From assembly GCA_903903635.1 (NCBI GenBank), contig CAIUZK010000089.1, positions 1-57,698 of the forward strand: a stretch of 57,698 bases of DNA, given 5' to 3'. The DNA is from an uncultured Bacteroidota bacterium. GTDB lineage: Bacteria; Bacteroidota; Bacteroidia; Chitinophagales; Chitinophagaceae. Of this stretch, positions 8,019 to 16,840 are shown piece after piece. How positions within the stretch are numbered: the stretch's first letter is position 1; each line of letters opens with the position of its first letter. A program made the translations under genes and the position numbers. Below the pieces are notes generated by a model that worked only from the letters and a program-made list of their open reading frames with translations, was not told the origin of the DNA and ran no database searches.

Positions 8019-9110
8019 ATGGCGAAAAAGATTGCGAGGGATTTTACGATATTGTTCTGTTTTGCAGTGCTCTGCCTGTCAACTTCGCGCACTACCATGC
8101 AATTCCTGTTTGATATAAGAGACGTTGATAAGTGGTATGGATTTTTTCAGGGCAACCACGGCGACCTGGCCAGCATGTCACACCTCGACTACGTGCATAA
8201 GTTCTACGATCCGAAAGCGTATTTTTTGAAACGCACCAGTTACAAGGGGCCTAAAAACACAGTTTTGTTTATTCATGGCGATAGTAATATCTGGAAGATC
8301 AGTGATAGCGTTTTTGCCGGGGTTTGCGATTATAAATTTATTGGATGGTCTAACCCATTTAAATATAAGCTCGACAAGGCGAAAAGAAATGTATTAATAA
8401 TAGAAGTTGGGGAAAGGCTTTTAAGAGAGTATTACAACACTACAGAAATATTGGATGAATTCACAGACACTTCAATGTTGAAGAAAAACGCGATGATAGG
8501 CCCAGCAACATGGCAGGGCAATAAATATTCAGGTTCGATGGTGCCATGGTTTAACCTGGATGACCTGTTCAATAAAAATATCAATCAGAATATCGCAGGC
8601 AACCTGTTTAGTTATAAATTCATGACACCGATGTTTGGTTACAAAGCAGCCATCAATTATTATTTATTCAACCGGGCATCGGGTGATGTGGTTATCTCAG
8701 ATGACAGGCAATACCTGTTTTACAAACAAACAATTGGCCCATCCTACAAAGGGAGTTCCTTTTCCTATCTTGGGCCAGATGAAATAACTCATCTGATAAC
8801 CAACTTCAATACAATATATGATTATTATAAATACAGCGGATTCGACCAGATCTACCTTTCTATTGTACCAAATACCGTTACCATCCTTCAGCCAAAAGGG
8901 TATAATAACCTGATACCGCTAATTCAGCATGATCCTCGCCTTAAGATACCTGTAATTGATATTTACTCTGTTTTCAAGGATTCAAAGAAAGAATATTTCC
9001 AACATGGGGATACCCATTGGAACATTGATGGAAAGCAAAAATGGATAGATATGGTCAACGACACGCTCCTGGAATCTGATAAACGGGAAAGGCAGGCAGG
9101 CAATAAGTAA
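8019..9110 (+). CDS. SGNH/AlgX-like acyltransferase partner, membrane-anchored
   Basis: The 363-aa protein has one N-terminal membrane or signal segment (about residues 8-25) and then an extracytoplasmic SGNH-hydrolase-like domain. The nucleophile motif is HGDS (residues 86-89) and the Asp-x-His pair is GDTHWN (D331, H333). In alginate and similar systems such proteins take the acyl group exported by the MBOAT partner and place it on the glycan. It starts 3 bases after the MBOAT stop, so the two are translationally close. The substrate is not known. The paralogue at 10536 is recognisably related throughout. Confidence 0.8.
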   Translation: MAKKIARDFTILFCFAVLCLSTSRTTMQFLFDIRDVDKWYGFFQGNHGDLASMSHLDYVHKFYDPKAYFLKRTSYKGPKNTVLFIHGDSNIWKISDSVFAGVCDYKFIGWSNPFKYKLDKAKRNVLIIEVGERLLREYYNTTEILDEFTDTSMLKKNAMIGPATWQGNKYSGSMVPWFNLDDLFNKNINQNIAGNLFSYKFMTPMFGYKAAINYYLFNRASGDVVISDDRQYLFYKQTIGPSYKGSSFSYLGPDEITHLITNFNTIYDYYKYSGFDQIYLSIVPNTVTILQPKGYNNLIPLIQHDPRLKIPVIDIYSVFKDSKKEYFQHGDTHWNIDGKQKWIDMVNDTLLESDKRERQAGNK

Positions 9111-9137
9111 TCAGATTCAAATAATATCTTTGTTGAA

Positions 9138-10532
9138 ATGACATTTATTTCCCTTCAGTTTATCGTCTTTTTCATGGTGGTAACACTTCTGTTTTTCCGG
9201 TTGGGAAATCAGAAAGGGCGGATATGGTTATTGCTTATTGCCAGTTGCTATTTTTATATGTCCTTTATACAGGAGTATATTCTTATACTTGGGGGCACAA
9301 TAGTCATCGATTATTTCGCTGGCATACAAATAGAAAAGAGCGAAGGCAGTTCTCGCAGATTTTGGCTCATACTCAGTATTATTGCCAATATTGGCACACT
9401 TGCGGTATTTAAGTACTACAATTTCTTTATAGGCAATATTCATACAGGCTTGCAGTTTTTGGGCAAACCGATTTCATTGCCCCTGCTGAAAATGGCGCTG
9501 CCCCTGGGACTTTCGTTTCATACATTCCAGGCATTGAGCTATACAATAGAAGTATACAGGCGCAAACAAACCGCTGAAAGGAATTTTGTGGTTTATGCAC
9601 TGTATGTGATGTTTTACCCCCAATTGGTTGCCGGCCCTATAGAACGGCCTCAGAATATACTGCCCCAGTTAAAGGTCTTCAGGCAGTATGACTGGAACAA
9701 TGTAAAAGACGGACTGGCAAGAATGCTCTGGGGCTTTTTCAAAAAAGCAGTTATTGCCGACAGGCTGGCCATGGTGGTAGACCGCACCTTTCAACACTAT
9801 CCTGAAAGCTCGTCCGTAGCACTTGCGATTGGGGCTGTGTTTTATTCCTTCCAGATCTATTGCGACTTCTCCGGTTATTCGGATATAGCCCTTGGGGCCG
9901 CAAAAGTGATGAATATCCAATTGATGGAGAATTTTAACCAACCCTACTTGTCACGCGGCTTATCTGAATTCTGGACCCGGTGGCATATTTCGTTATCCAG
10001 TTGGTTTCGCGATTATCTATACATTCCGCTAGGCGGCAACAGACACGGTGAAACAAGAAGAAAACTGAATATACTGATCGTGTTTCTGCTTAGCGGCCTC
10101 TGGCATGGCGCCAACTGGACATTTATCATTTGGGGGTTGCTTCATGGCCTTTTTGTATTACTGCTTACTTTCAGTATTAAAAAAGGGAAGGAAAGCCAAA
10201 CAGGATTTGCATCGCTGCTGCAGGTACTGTTCAATTTTATGCTGGTTACCCTGCTGTGGATATTTTTCCGGGCTGAGAACACTGGAATAGCATGGGATTA
10301 TATAAAGACGATATTTTCATTCAGAGGTGGTTCGAATTACATAGCCATAAACAGCGCCGAATTCATTTTCTCGCTGGCGGCCATAGGCACTATGTTATGG
10401 CGCGAGTATTACTTGCCCACGCACTTTATCAGGAACAATAAGTGGTTTTATATTTATGTAACTTTCATGGTGGTTGCTTGCTATTATCTGGGTGTATTTG
10501 CTGAAAATCAATTTATATACTTCCAATTTTAA
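9138..10532 (+). CDS. MBOAT-family membrane O-acyltransferase (AlgI-like), canonical copy
   Basis: This 464-aa paralogue of the protein at 6603 shares nearly every landmark: FKYYNFF, LPLGLSFHTFQALSYTIEVY, YPQLVAGPIERP, CDFSGYSDIALG, EFWTRWHISL, and SGLWHGANW with the presumed catalytic histidine at residue 323. It keeps the canonical YIPLGGNR loop that the first copy has lost. Both proteins end with the same GVFAENQFIYFQF tail, which shows a recent tandem duplication. It is followed 3 bases later by its own SGNH partner. Confidence 0.92.
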   Translation: MTFISLQFIVFFMVVTLLFFRLGNQKGRIWLLLIASCYFYMSFIQEYILILGGTIVIDYFAGIQIEKSEGSSRRFWLILSIIANIGTLAVFKYYNFFIGNIHTGLQFLGKPISLPLLKMALPLGLSFHTFQALSYTIEVYRRKQTAERNFVVYALYVMFYPQLVAGPIERPQNILPQLKVFRQYDWNNVKDGLARMLWGFFKKAVIADRLAMVVDRTFQHYPESSSVALAIGAVFYSFQIYCDFSGYSDIALGAAKVMNIQLMENFNQPYLSRGLSEFWTRWHISLSSWFRDYLYIPLGGNRHGETRRKLNILIVFLLSGLWHGANWTFIIWGLLHGLFVLLLTFSIKKGKESQTGFASLLQVLFNFMLVTLLWIFFRAENTGIAWDYIKTIFSFRGGSNYIAINSAEFIFSLAAIGTMLWREYYLPTHFIRNNKWFYIYVTFMVVACYYLGVFAENQFIYFQF

Positions 10533-10535
10533 GAC

Positions 10536-11600
10536 ATGCTAAAAAAGATACTCAGCTACATATTCATCATTATTGGTTTGTTCTTTCTCTGGGCATCTAC
10601 CTCACGCAATGCCATGCAATATATATCCCAAAAAAGAGACAATAATGAATGGTGGGGATCTTATCAATGCCTTAAGGGAGACCTTGTCAGCATGGCTTAT
10701 CTCGATATTGTAAAAAGGTTCAACCCACTTCCTGAAAATGAAAATGCCAACCGAGCTGCCTACAATGTACCTAAATCAACGATCCTTTACCTACATGGCG
10801 ACAGCTATTCCCGGCATCTCAGTGATTCGGATTTTGCAGGTGTACGTAAATATATTCCGATAGACAGGAATCATGGCATCAATTATCATCTGGATACCGC
10901 CAATAAAAACATCCTCTTAATAGAGATATCAGAAAGATATTTCCGGCTCTATTTCTCCGGTCTTCAGATTCTGGATGAAGTATGTGACTCTGTGATTAAA
11001 AAGAAGACGATTGCATGGAGCCAGGATAATGAATACCCAGCTATCACAGAAGCCTCCATTCTACCCAAAATAGGAGTAAGCGACCTGTTCAATAAATATA
11101 TCAATCAGAACCTGCAATGCAATCTCTTCAATTATAACTTCATGATGCCGCTGTTTGAATCCAAGGCTGCATTGAATTATTATGTGTTCAACCGTGCATC
11201 GGGTGACGTAGTTATTTCGAACGATCACAATTACCTGTTTTTAAAAGAAACTGTAACAAAAACCGGTATCAACAGTTCCTTTTCACCTTTACAGGATGAT
11301 GAAATTAATAAACTGGTACATAACCTGAACACAGCTTATGACCATTATAAATCCACTGGCTTTAAAGAGGTCTATCTGAGCATTATACCCAATTCAGCAA
11401 CAATTTTACAACCTGCTGGTTACAATAATCTGATACCACTACTCCAGTCAAATCCCGGACTGAAGATAAAGATCATTGATATTTACACGGTTTTTAAGAA
11501 GACATATGAATCAGTTTATCTGCCCGGTGATACGCACTGGAATAATAAAGGCAGGCAGTTGTGGCTGAAAACAGTGAATGAAAAGTTGTTACAGCTTTAA
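10536..11600 (+). CDS. SGNH/AlgX-like acyltransferase partner, second copy
   Basis: The 354-aa protein is a paralogue of the one at 8019, with the same architecture: an N-terminal membrane segment, HGDS nucleophile motif (Ser90), the shared FNRASGDVVISND stretch, and a C-terminal GDTHWN (D332, H334) completing the SGNH-type triad. It probably acylates an extracytoplasmic glycan together with the MBOAT at 9138. The MBOAT-SGNH pair was duplicated as a unit, since both copies keep the same order and 3-base gap. Confidence 0.8.
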   Translation: MLKKILSYIFIIIGLFFLWASTSRNAMQYISQKRDNNEWWGSYQCLKGDLVSMAYLDIVKRFNPLPENENANRAAYNVPKSTILYLHGDSYSRHLSDSDFAGVRKYIPIDRNHGINYHLDTANKNILLIEISERYFRLYFSGLQILDEVCDSVIKKKTIAWSQDNEYPAITEASILPKIGVSDLFNKYINQNLQCNLFNYNFMMPLFESKAALNYYVFNRASGDVVISNDHNYLFLKETVTKTGINSSFSPLQDDEINKLVHNLNTAYDHYKSTGFKEVYLSIIPNSATILQPAGYNNLIPLLQSNPGLKIKIIDIYTVFKKTYESVYLPGDTHWNNKGRQLWLKTVNEKLLQL

Positions 11601-11651
11601 TTCAGAATTACCGGTATTACATTTACTACTAACAATACTTATCAAATAAAA

Positions 11652-13337
11652 ATGGCCCAGTTGCTCACAAATATTTTTCAGAATACAAATAACCGGCTTA
11701 GGTTGCTCCAGGTATTTGGTCTCTTCTGGCTGATCACATTTTTGCTTTACCTGCCTGCTGCCAAATCGGGAATGGTGGGTGATTTCCCCTATTATGTAAA
11801 CCTGATAAAACAACAGACACTTTGGGAATACATCAATCCTAAGAACTCGCTGGTGCTCTACCAAACGATGGAACTTACCATGTATGTGCTGTACAAATTA
11901 TTTGGTCTGCATCCGTGGCCATGGCATTTGTTTTACGTGAGCCTGCATGCTGTCAACGGGCTCTTGCTGTTTAGTTTTTTCAGCAACCTGCTTAAGGACT
12001 CTGGTGTAAAAAACGGCGCAATTCTTTCCTTCATTTCTGTTTGCCTGTTTATTATATGCCCCCATGCATCTGAAGCTGTTGTCTGGAAGCCTGCAAACCA
12101 TTTCCTGCTTGTGCCTGTACTTATGTTCCTCATATTGGTTCTGGTACAGCAATACCTGAAAAATCAGAAACCGGTTTATGCCGTTATTTCATGGCTGCTG
12201 TTTTTTTATTCCAGTTTTTCGCTTGAGTTTTTTTACCTGATGCCCTGGCTGGTATTGATGCTGCTTGTCTATTACCGCATAGCAGCAGGAACAGATAAAA
12301 TCATTTTCAGAAAATCATTACTGTGGTTTTTTGTGCCGCTGGTATTATTGTTTGTCGTGCATCTTTGCCTTCTGCGATTGCAGAGCAACACTTTTGTATC
12401 GCATTACGGTCATTTCGACAAATTGCCTGTATTATATTACCTGAACAAACCGCTGAAATATGTATTCCATATCATATTTTTTGGCAGGTTTTTCCATCAT
12501 GAAACGCGCATGCATATTTACGAAATATGCGAGTCCCTCACTGCCGTAATTATTTTTTATGGTGTCTGTATCCTACTCTGGGCTTTTGTTTTGCTTCGTT
12601 TAAAGGAGGCCGCACCGCAACTCAAGGCCTTAGCCATTTGTGCCGCATTCTCCTTGCTCTGCTATCTTTTTCTCTCAGCACTCATATTCTCCGATCAGCT
12701 ACTGGTTTCGCTCGACCGTTATACCTACCTGGCCAATGGATTTGCCTACCTTACCCTTGTTTTGCTTATCAATTTTATTCCTTACCGTAGTATATTTTAC
12801 CTTATCACTTTCAGTTATGGCCTGGTAAACATTTATGCAACATTGAAAATCAACAAATACTGGAAACAATCAGCCAACATTATCAGCAACCTGATAACCA
12901 ACATTCCCGATCCGGGCAATAAAACCATACTCCTCCTAAACTTACCGGATGACCTGAGGGGTGTTCCGATGATAGCTGCACAACCTGAAGGGCGTTTTAA
13001 AATTATGCAAAACGAGCTTACCCCTCACCCGCTCAGAAACAATATGTATGATGTCTCGGCCTACAATATGGATGCCGCAACCGACGGAGCTCATGTTATG
13101 GTCATTAATGACAGTATGCTGCATGTTACCCTTAACCAGTGGGGTACATGGTGGTTGTATGGCTTCCTGGGAGCGACCAGTTATACCAATGAGGATTATA
13201 AGCTTAATATGATTGATGAAGGCCACTGGTATGAATTAACACTGAAACACCCGGTTAATCAATACTTATTGCTTTACCAGGTGGGCGACAAATGGAAGAC
13301 CGTAGATTGGGACAAGAAGAATGTGGATCAGTATTAA
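11652..13337 (+). CDS. GT-C-like polytopic membrane protein, tandem paralogue 1 of 4
   Basis: The 561-aa protein has about ten or more membrane segments and a soluble C-terminal domain of about 150 residues. It resembles the GT-C fold of PMT/TMTC-type glycosyltransferases: an acidic residue in the first outer loop (SGMVGDF, D44), CPHASEAVVW in place of the TMTC HP-x-x-TEAV motif, SLEFFYLMPW, and LDRYTYLANGF in place of ERYLYLPS. The C-terminal domain starts at DPGNKTILLLNLP and ends DKKNVDQY. Members of this fold usually use lipid-linked sugars, but activity is inference. It begins 51 bases after the SGNH gene. Confidence 0.65.
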   Translation: MAQLLTNIFQNTNNRLRLLQVFGLFWLITFLLYLPAAKSGMVGDFPYYVNLIKQQTLWEYINPKNSLVLYQTMELTMYVLYKLFGLHPWPWHLFYVSLHAVNGLLLFSFFSNLLKDSGVKNGAILSFISVCLFIICPHASEAVVWKPANHFLLVPVLMFLILVLVQQYLKNQKPVYAVISWLLFFYSSFSLEFFYLMPWLVLMLLVYYRIAAGTDKIIFRKSLLWFFVPLVLLFVVHLCLLRLQSNTFVSHYGHFDKLPVLYYLNKPLKYVFHIIFFGRFFHHETRMHIYEICESLTAVIIFYGVCILLWAFVLLRLKEAAPQLKALAICAAFSLLCYLFLSALIFSDQLLVSLDRYTYLANGFAYLTLVLLINFIPYRSIFYLITFSYGLVNIYATLKINKYWKQSANIISNLITNIPDPGNKTILLLNLPDDLRGVPMIAAQPEGRFKIMQNELTPHPLRNNMYDVSAYNMDAATDGAHVMVINDSMLHVTLNQWGTWWLYGFLGATSYTNEDYKLNMIDEGHWYELTLKHPVNQYLLLYQVGDKWKTVDWDKKNVDQY

Positions 13338-13361
13338 TCCTTAACCGCCCATGCACTACAT

Positions 13362-15080
13362 TTGTTTCAGTACAATAATCCCAATGCTGTTTTGACAAGA
13401 AGCCCAGATAATATCAGTAACTATAAAGACTACCAGAAAGCACTTCTGGTATTTGTGGTTTATTGGATTGCGCTTTTTGTGCTCTACCTGCCGGCAGCAA
13501 ATGCGGGCAGAGTGGGCGACTTCCCTGGATGGGTAAATTTCCTGAACAGCAACAACTTTACTGACTACATCAACAGGAAAGGTTCGGGCATACCCAGTAT
13601 GTACCAGTTTACCCAGATTATTACTTATTTATTTTACAGACTTTTTGGCGCCAATGCATGGTTGTGGCATGTGTTGTATATATCGCTGCAAGCCATAAAT
13701 GCGGTATTGCTTTTTGTATTTTTCACACGTCTATTTTCAGGCTCATCCGTTAAAAACCCCGGTATTGTTGCTTTTTCGGGGGCATTATTGTTTTGCCTTA
13801 CTCCATACATATCTGAGGTTGTAGTTTGGGAACCTTCCTTTCATTATTTACTCGGCCTTTTGCTTATGCTTGTGGTAATGATCTGTGCACAGAATTTTCT
13901 GCTGAACCGTAAGAAGAACTATATATGGATCGGGGGAATTGTATTTTTCCTTTCTTCGTACTCATTAGAAGTGTTTTATCTAACGCCAGCTTTTGTTCTC
14001 ACCCTGGGTATTTACTACTATCTGGCATTGAGCATCAGTAAAAAGACATTGAGGGACCTGGTTCTGTATTTTACCATCCCACAGGCACTCATTTTTGTAC
14101 TGCATATTGTACTGCTGCGAGTAATCTACCATTCCGGCATTGCGCATGTTGGCACAGTGGCTATTCATTTTGGCGCAGTTAATTTGTCGAAATCTTTAAA
14201 ATACCTGTTTCATATAGTTTTTCTGGGCAGGTTTTTCAGCCTGGATGTGCGGGCCAAAGTTTACCACTTTTGTTCATCGTCTATTGGGCTTTATGGATTC
14301 TATGGATTTGCGTTGCTATTAGTAACCTATCTGACTTATAGGTACAAGCAGATGGCTATTCATTTAAAAGCCAATATCCTGTTGTTGCTTTGGGCGGCAT
14401 TATGCATTGGCCTTATTCTCCCTCTTTGGTTTCCCGAAACAGGCTTAGTGATTTACGACCGGTACACCTATGTTGCCGATGCATTTATTTTTATGTGCAT
14501 TGCCTTGTTCATTAATAATTTATTTAGCCGGTATTTGTGCCTGGGTATTCTGGCAATTTATGCGCTAATAAATATCCGGTATACCCATAAGGTAAATGCT
14601 TACTGGCAGCAATCTGCGCATATAGTCAACCGGCTGGTTGAGACATTCCCAAATGACAAGTCGAAAAAAGTACTCCTGCTAAACATACCCGAATGCCTTG
14701 ATGGTGTGCAGATGATAGGTACAAGGGATGATGGCGAGTTCAGAATGATGTACAATGCCCTAATGCCAGACAAAATAAACAATACCGTTTATGATGTGGA
14801 AGCATATAATATGAACAGTACCAGCGACGGGGCTCATGTAATAGTAGTAAATGACAGCACCATGAAGGTAGTATTGAATCAATGGGGAACCTGCTGGTGG
14901 TATTATGGCTATGGCGCCACGAGTTATGAAAATGCAGATTATAAAGTTGAAATGCGTGATCAGGGGCATTGGTACGACCTCATTTTGAAACATTCTGCCG
15001 ACAATTACCTTTTATTATTTAGCACAGGTGACAAGTGGCAGATAGTGGATTGGAGCAAAAAGAATGTTGACCAATATTGA
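13362..15080 (+). CDS. GT-C-like polytopic membrane protein, tandem paralogue 2 of 4
   Basis: This 572-aa paralogue has the same layout: LYLPAANAGRVGDF in the first loop (D53), HVLYISLQAINAVLLF, TPYISEVVVWEPSFHYL, SLEVFYLTP, YDRYTYVADAF, then the soluble tail with NIPECLDGVQMIGT, AYNMNSTSDGAHV and NQWGTCWWYYG. The start appears to be a TTG at 13362; no in-frame ATG lies nearby. The gap to the previous gene is only 24 bases, and its last residues (KKNVDQY) match those of paralogue 1, so the two derive from a tandem duplication. Confidence 0.65.
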   Translation: MFQYNNPNAVLTRSPDNISNYKDYQKALLVFVVYWIALFVLYLPAANAGRVGDFPGWVNFLNSNNFTDYINRKGSGIPSMYQFTQIITYLFYRLFGANAWLWHVLYISLQAINAVLLFVFFTRLFSGSSVKNPGIVAFSGALLFCLTPYISEVVVWEPSFHYLLGLLLMLVVMICAQNFLLNRKKNYIWIGGIVFFLSSYSLEVFYLTPAFVLTLGIYYYLALSISKKTLRDLVLYFTIPQALIFVLHIVLLRVIYHSGIAHVGTVAIHFGAVNLSKSLKYLFHIVFLGRFFSLDVRAKVYHFCSSSIGLYGFYGFALLLVTYLTYRYKQMAIHLKANILLLLWAALCIGLILPLWFPETGLVIYDRYTYVADAFIFMCIALFINNLFSRYLCLGILAIYALINIRYTHKVNAYWQQSAHIVNRLVETFPNDKSKKVLLLNIPECLDGVQMIGTRDDGEFRMMYNALMPDKINNTVYDVEAYNMNSTSDGAHVIVVNDSTMKVVLNQWGTCWWYYGYGATSYENADYKVEMRDQGHWYDLILKHSADNYLLLFSTGDKWQIVDWSKKNVDQY

Positions 15081-15108
15081 AGTATATTTGTTTCATAAGT
15101 AGTATTCA

Positions 15109-16806
15109 TTGACCAGCACAGCTATAACCGAAAATAAAAAAATATCATTTTTACAAGGCAACAGGAATGCCCTGGTGTTAATTGTATTATGGCTGGTCAC
15201 TTTCCTGCTTTATCTGCCTGCAGCAAAAGCCGGATGGGTAATAGATTCTGCCGGTTGGCTGAATAATATCAGGAACTTATCATTTCTGAACTACATCAAT
15301 AATTCGCAATCAGGCATACCCAGCCTTTACCAGTTCACACAGCTCACTACCTGGATATTTTATAAAGTATTTAATGCTAATCCATATGCCTGGCACACAC
15401 TGATGGTTACTATGCATGCCATTAATGCCTTCCTGTTCTTCATTATTTTCAAAAAGGTGCTTTCAGATTCCGGGGTAGAAAATGGTTTCAGCATCTCTCT
15501 TACCGGTGTTTTATTGTACACTGTTTGTCCGCACATATCAGAGGTTATTGTTTGGGAGGCAGCCTACCATTACCTGCAGGGTTTCATGCTCATACTTCTG
15601 ATCCTTTACTGGGTTCAGAAATATCAGAATGACCAACAGATAAAATATGCATGGCTGGCCGGAATAACCTATTTGTGTGCTACCTACTCACTTGAGATTT
15701 TTTACCTCACACCATGGTTTGTTATAACTATGGCATTGTATTACCGCTTTGCTTTGGGTCGCGACCAGTTAGTTTTCAAGCAAATAATCCAGCGTTTTTT
15801 TATACCCCAGATCGTTATGTTCCTGATGCATATTGTAGTGCTTAAGGGAGTATACGGCTGGTTTTTCGCACATATCGGACAGAATATTTTACAGCCATTC
15901 ACAAGCTACATCTGTAAACCCCCCAGATACATTTTTCATATCATTTTCTTTGGCAGGTTCTTTCCACTCGACCTGCGCAGGCAGATCTATCTGATCATTG
16001 GATCCAACGCCGGACTGATTGCTTTTTACAACATCTTTATCCTGCTCTGTTGCTATATCGTTGCTAACTTCCGGAAGATGACGATGAAAGCCCGCTCGGC
16101 TGTATTGTTGTTTGCCTGGATCATTATCTCTCAGGCAATAATTATGCCACTGGCCTTCCCCGATATGTTGCTGGTTTATTTCGACCGCTACACCTATTTC
16201 ATGGATGCTTTTGTATACATGCTGCTGGCAGTGTTGGCAAGTTTCATAGGTATCAGTGCGCTAAGGGTCGCTTTAATTGCAGCCTATGGCCTGGCTAATA
16301 TATTTTTCACATCGCGCATTAACCTTTACTGGAAACACTCTGCATACATCAACAACAGGCTGCTGAAAAACTTCCCTGATCCCGGCAACAAAACTGTTAT
16401 CCTGCTCAACCTGCCACAAAACATGAACGGCATTCCCATGATAGGTGCGGAGAAAGAAGGGCAGTTCCAGATGATGTATAAATTGTTTGTAAACAAAGAC
16501 CTTAAAAATAAGATTTACGATGTGGTGTCCTATAATATGTCTTCGCAGGAAGATGGCGCCCATGTGTGGGTGCACAACGACAGCATGCTGAGAGTGACGC
16601 TCAACCAATGGGGCACGTGGTGGTGGTACCAGGCCCAGGGCGCTATCAGCTACGAAACAGAAGATTATAAACTGAACATGATGGACATGGGCCATTGGTA
16701 TGACCTGAAATTAAAACACCCTCCGGGCCAATACCTGATCTTGTTTCAGCAGGGCGACCAGTGGAAAACTGTAAACATGAAAAGAAGGGCTGAAGAACAA
16801 TATTAA
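15109..16806 (+). CDS. GT-C-like polytopic membrane protein, tandem paralogue 3 of 4
   Basis: The 565-aa product shows the family features: LYLPAAKAGWVID in the first loop (D46), CPHISEVIVWEAAYHYL, YSLEIFYLTPWFV, FDRYTYFMDAF, then the soluble tail DPGNKTVILLNLP, NMNGIPMIGA, DGAHVWVHND and NQWGTWWWYQ. The start is a TTG at 15109, 28 bases after the preceding stop. Conservation is spread across both the membrane part and the tail, so all four copies seem to be under selection rather than decaying. Confidence 0.65.
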   Translation: MTSTAITENKKISFLQGNRNALVLIVLWLVTFLLYLPAAKAGWVIDSAGWLNNIRNLSFLNYINNSQSGIPSLYQFTQLTTWIFYKVFNANPYAWHTLMVTMHAINAFLFFIIFKKVLSDSGVENGFSISLTGVLLYTVCPHISEVIVWEAAYHYLQGFMLILLILYWVQKYQNDQQIKYAWLAGITYLCATYSLEIFYLTPWFVITMALYYRFALGRDQLVFKQIIQRFFIPQIVMFLMHIVVLKGVYGWFFAHIGQNILQPFTSYICKPPRYIFHIIFFGRFFPLDLRRQIYLIIGSNAGLIAFYNIFILLCCYIVANFRKMTMKARSAVLLFAWIIISQAIIMPLAFPDMLLVYFDRYTYFMDAFVYMLLAVLASFIGISALRVALIAAYGLANIFFTSRINLYWKHSAYINNRLLKNFPDPGNKTVILLNLPQNMNGIPMIGAEKEGQFQMMYKLFVNKDLKNKIYDVVSYNMSSQEDGAHVWVHNDSMLRVTLNQWGTWWWYQAQGAISYETEDYKLNMMDMGHWYDLKLKHPPGQYLILFQQGDQWKTVNMKRRAEEQY

Positions 16807-16840
16807 CCAAAACCATGTACCATTAAATTGAATAAATGAA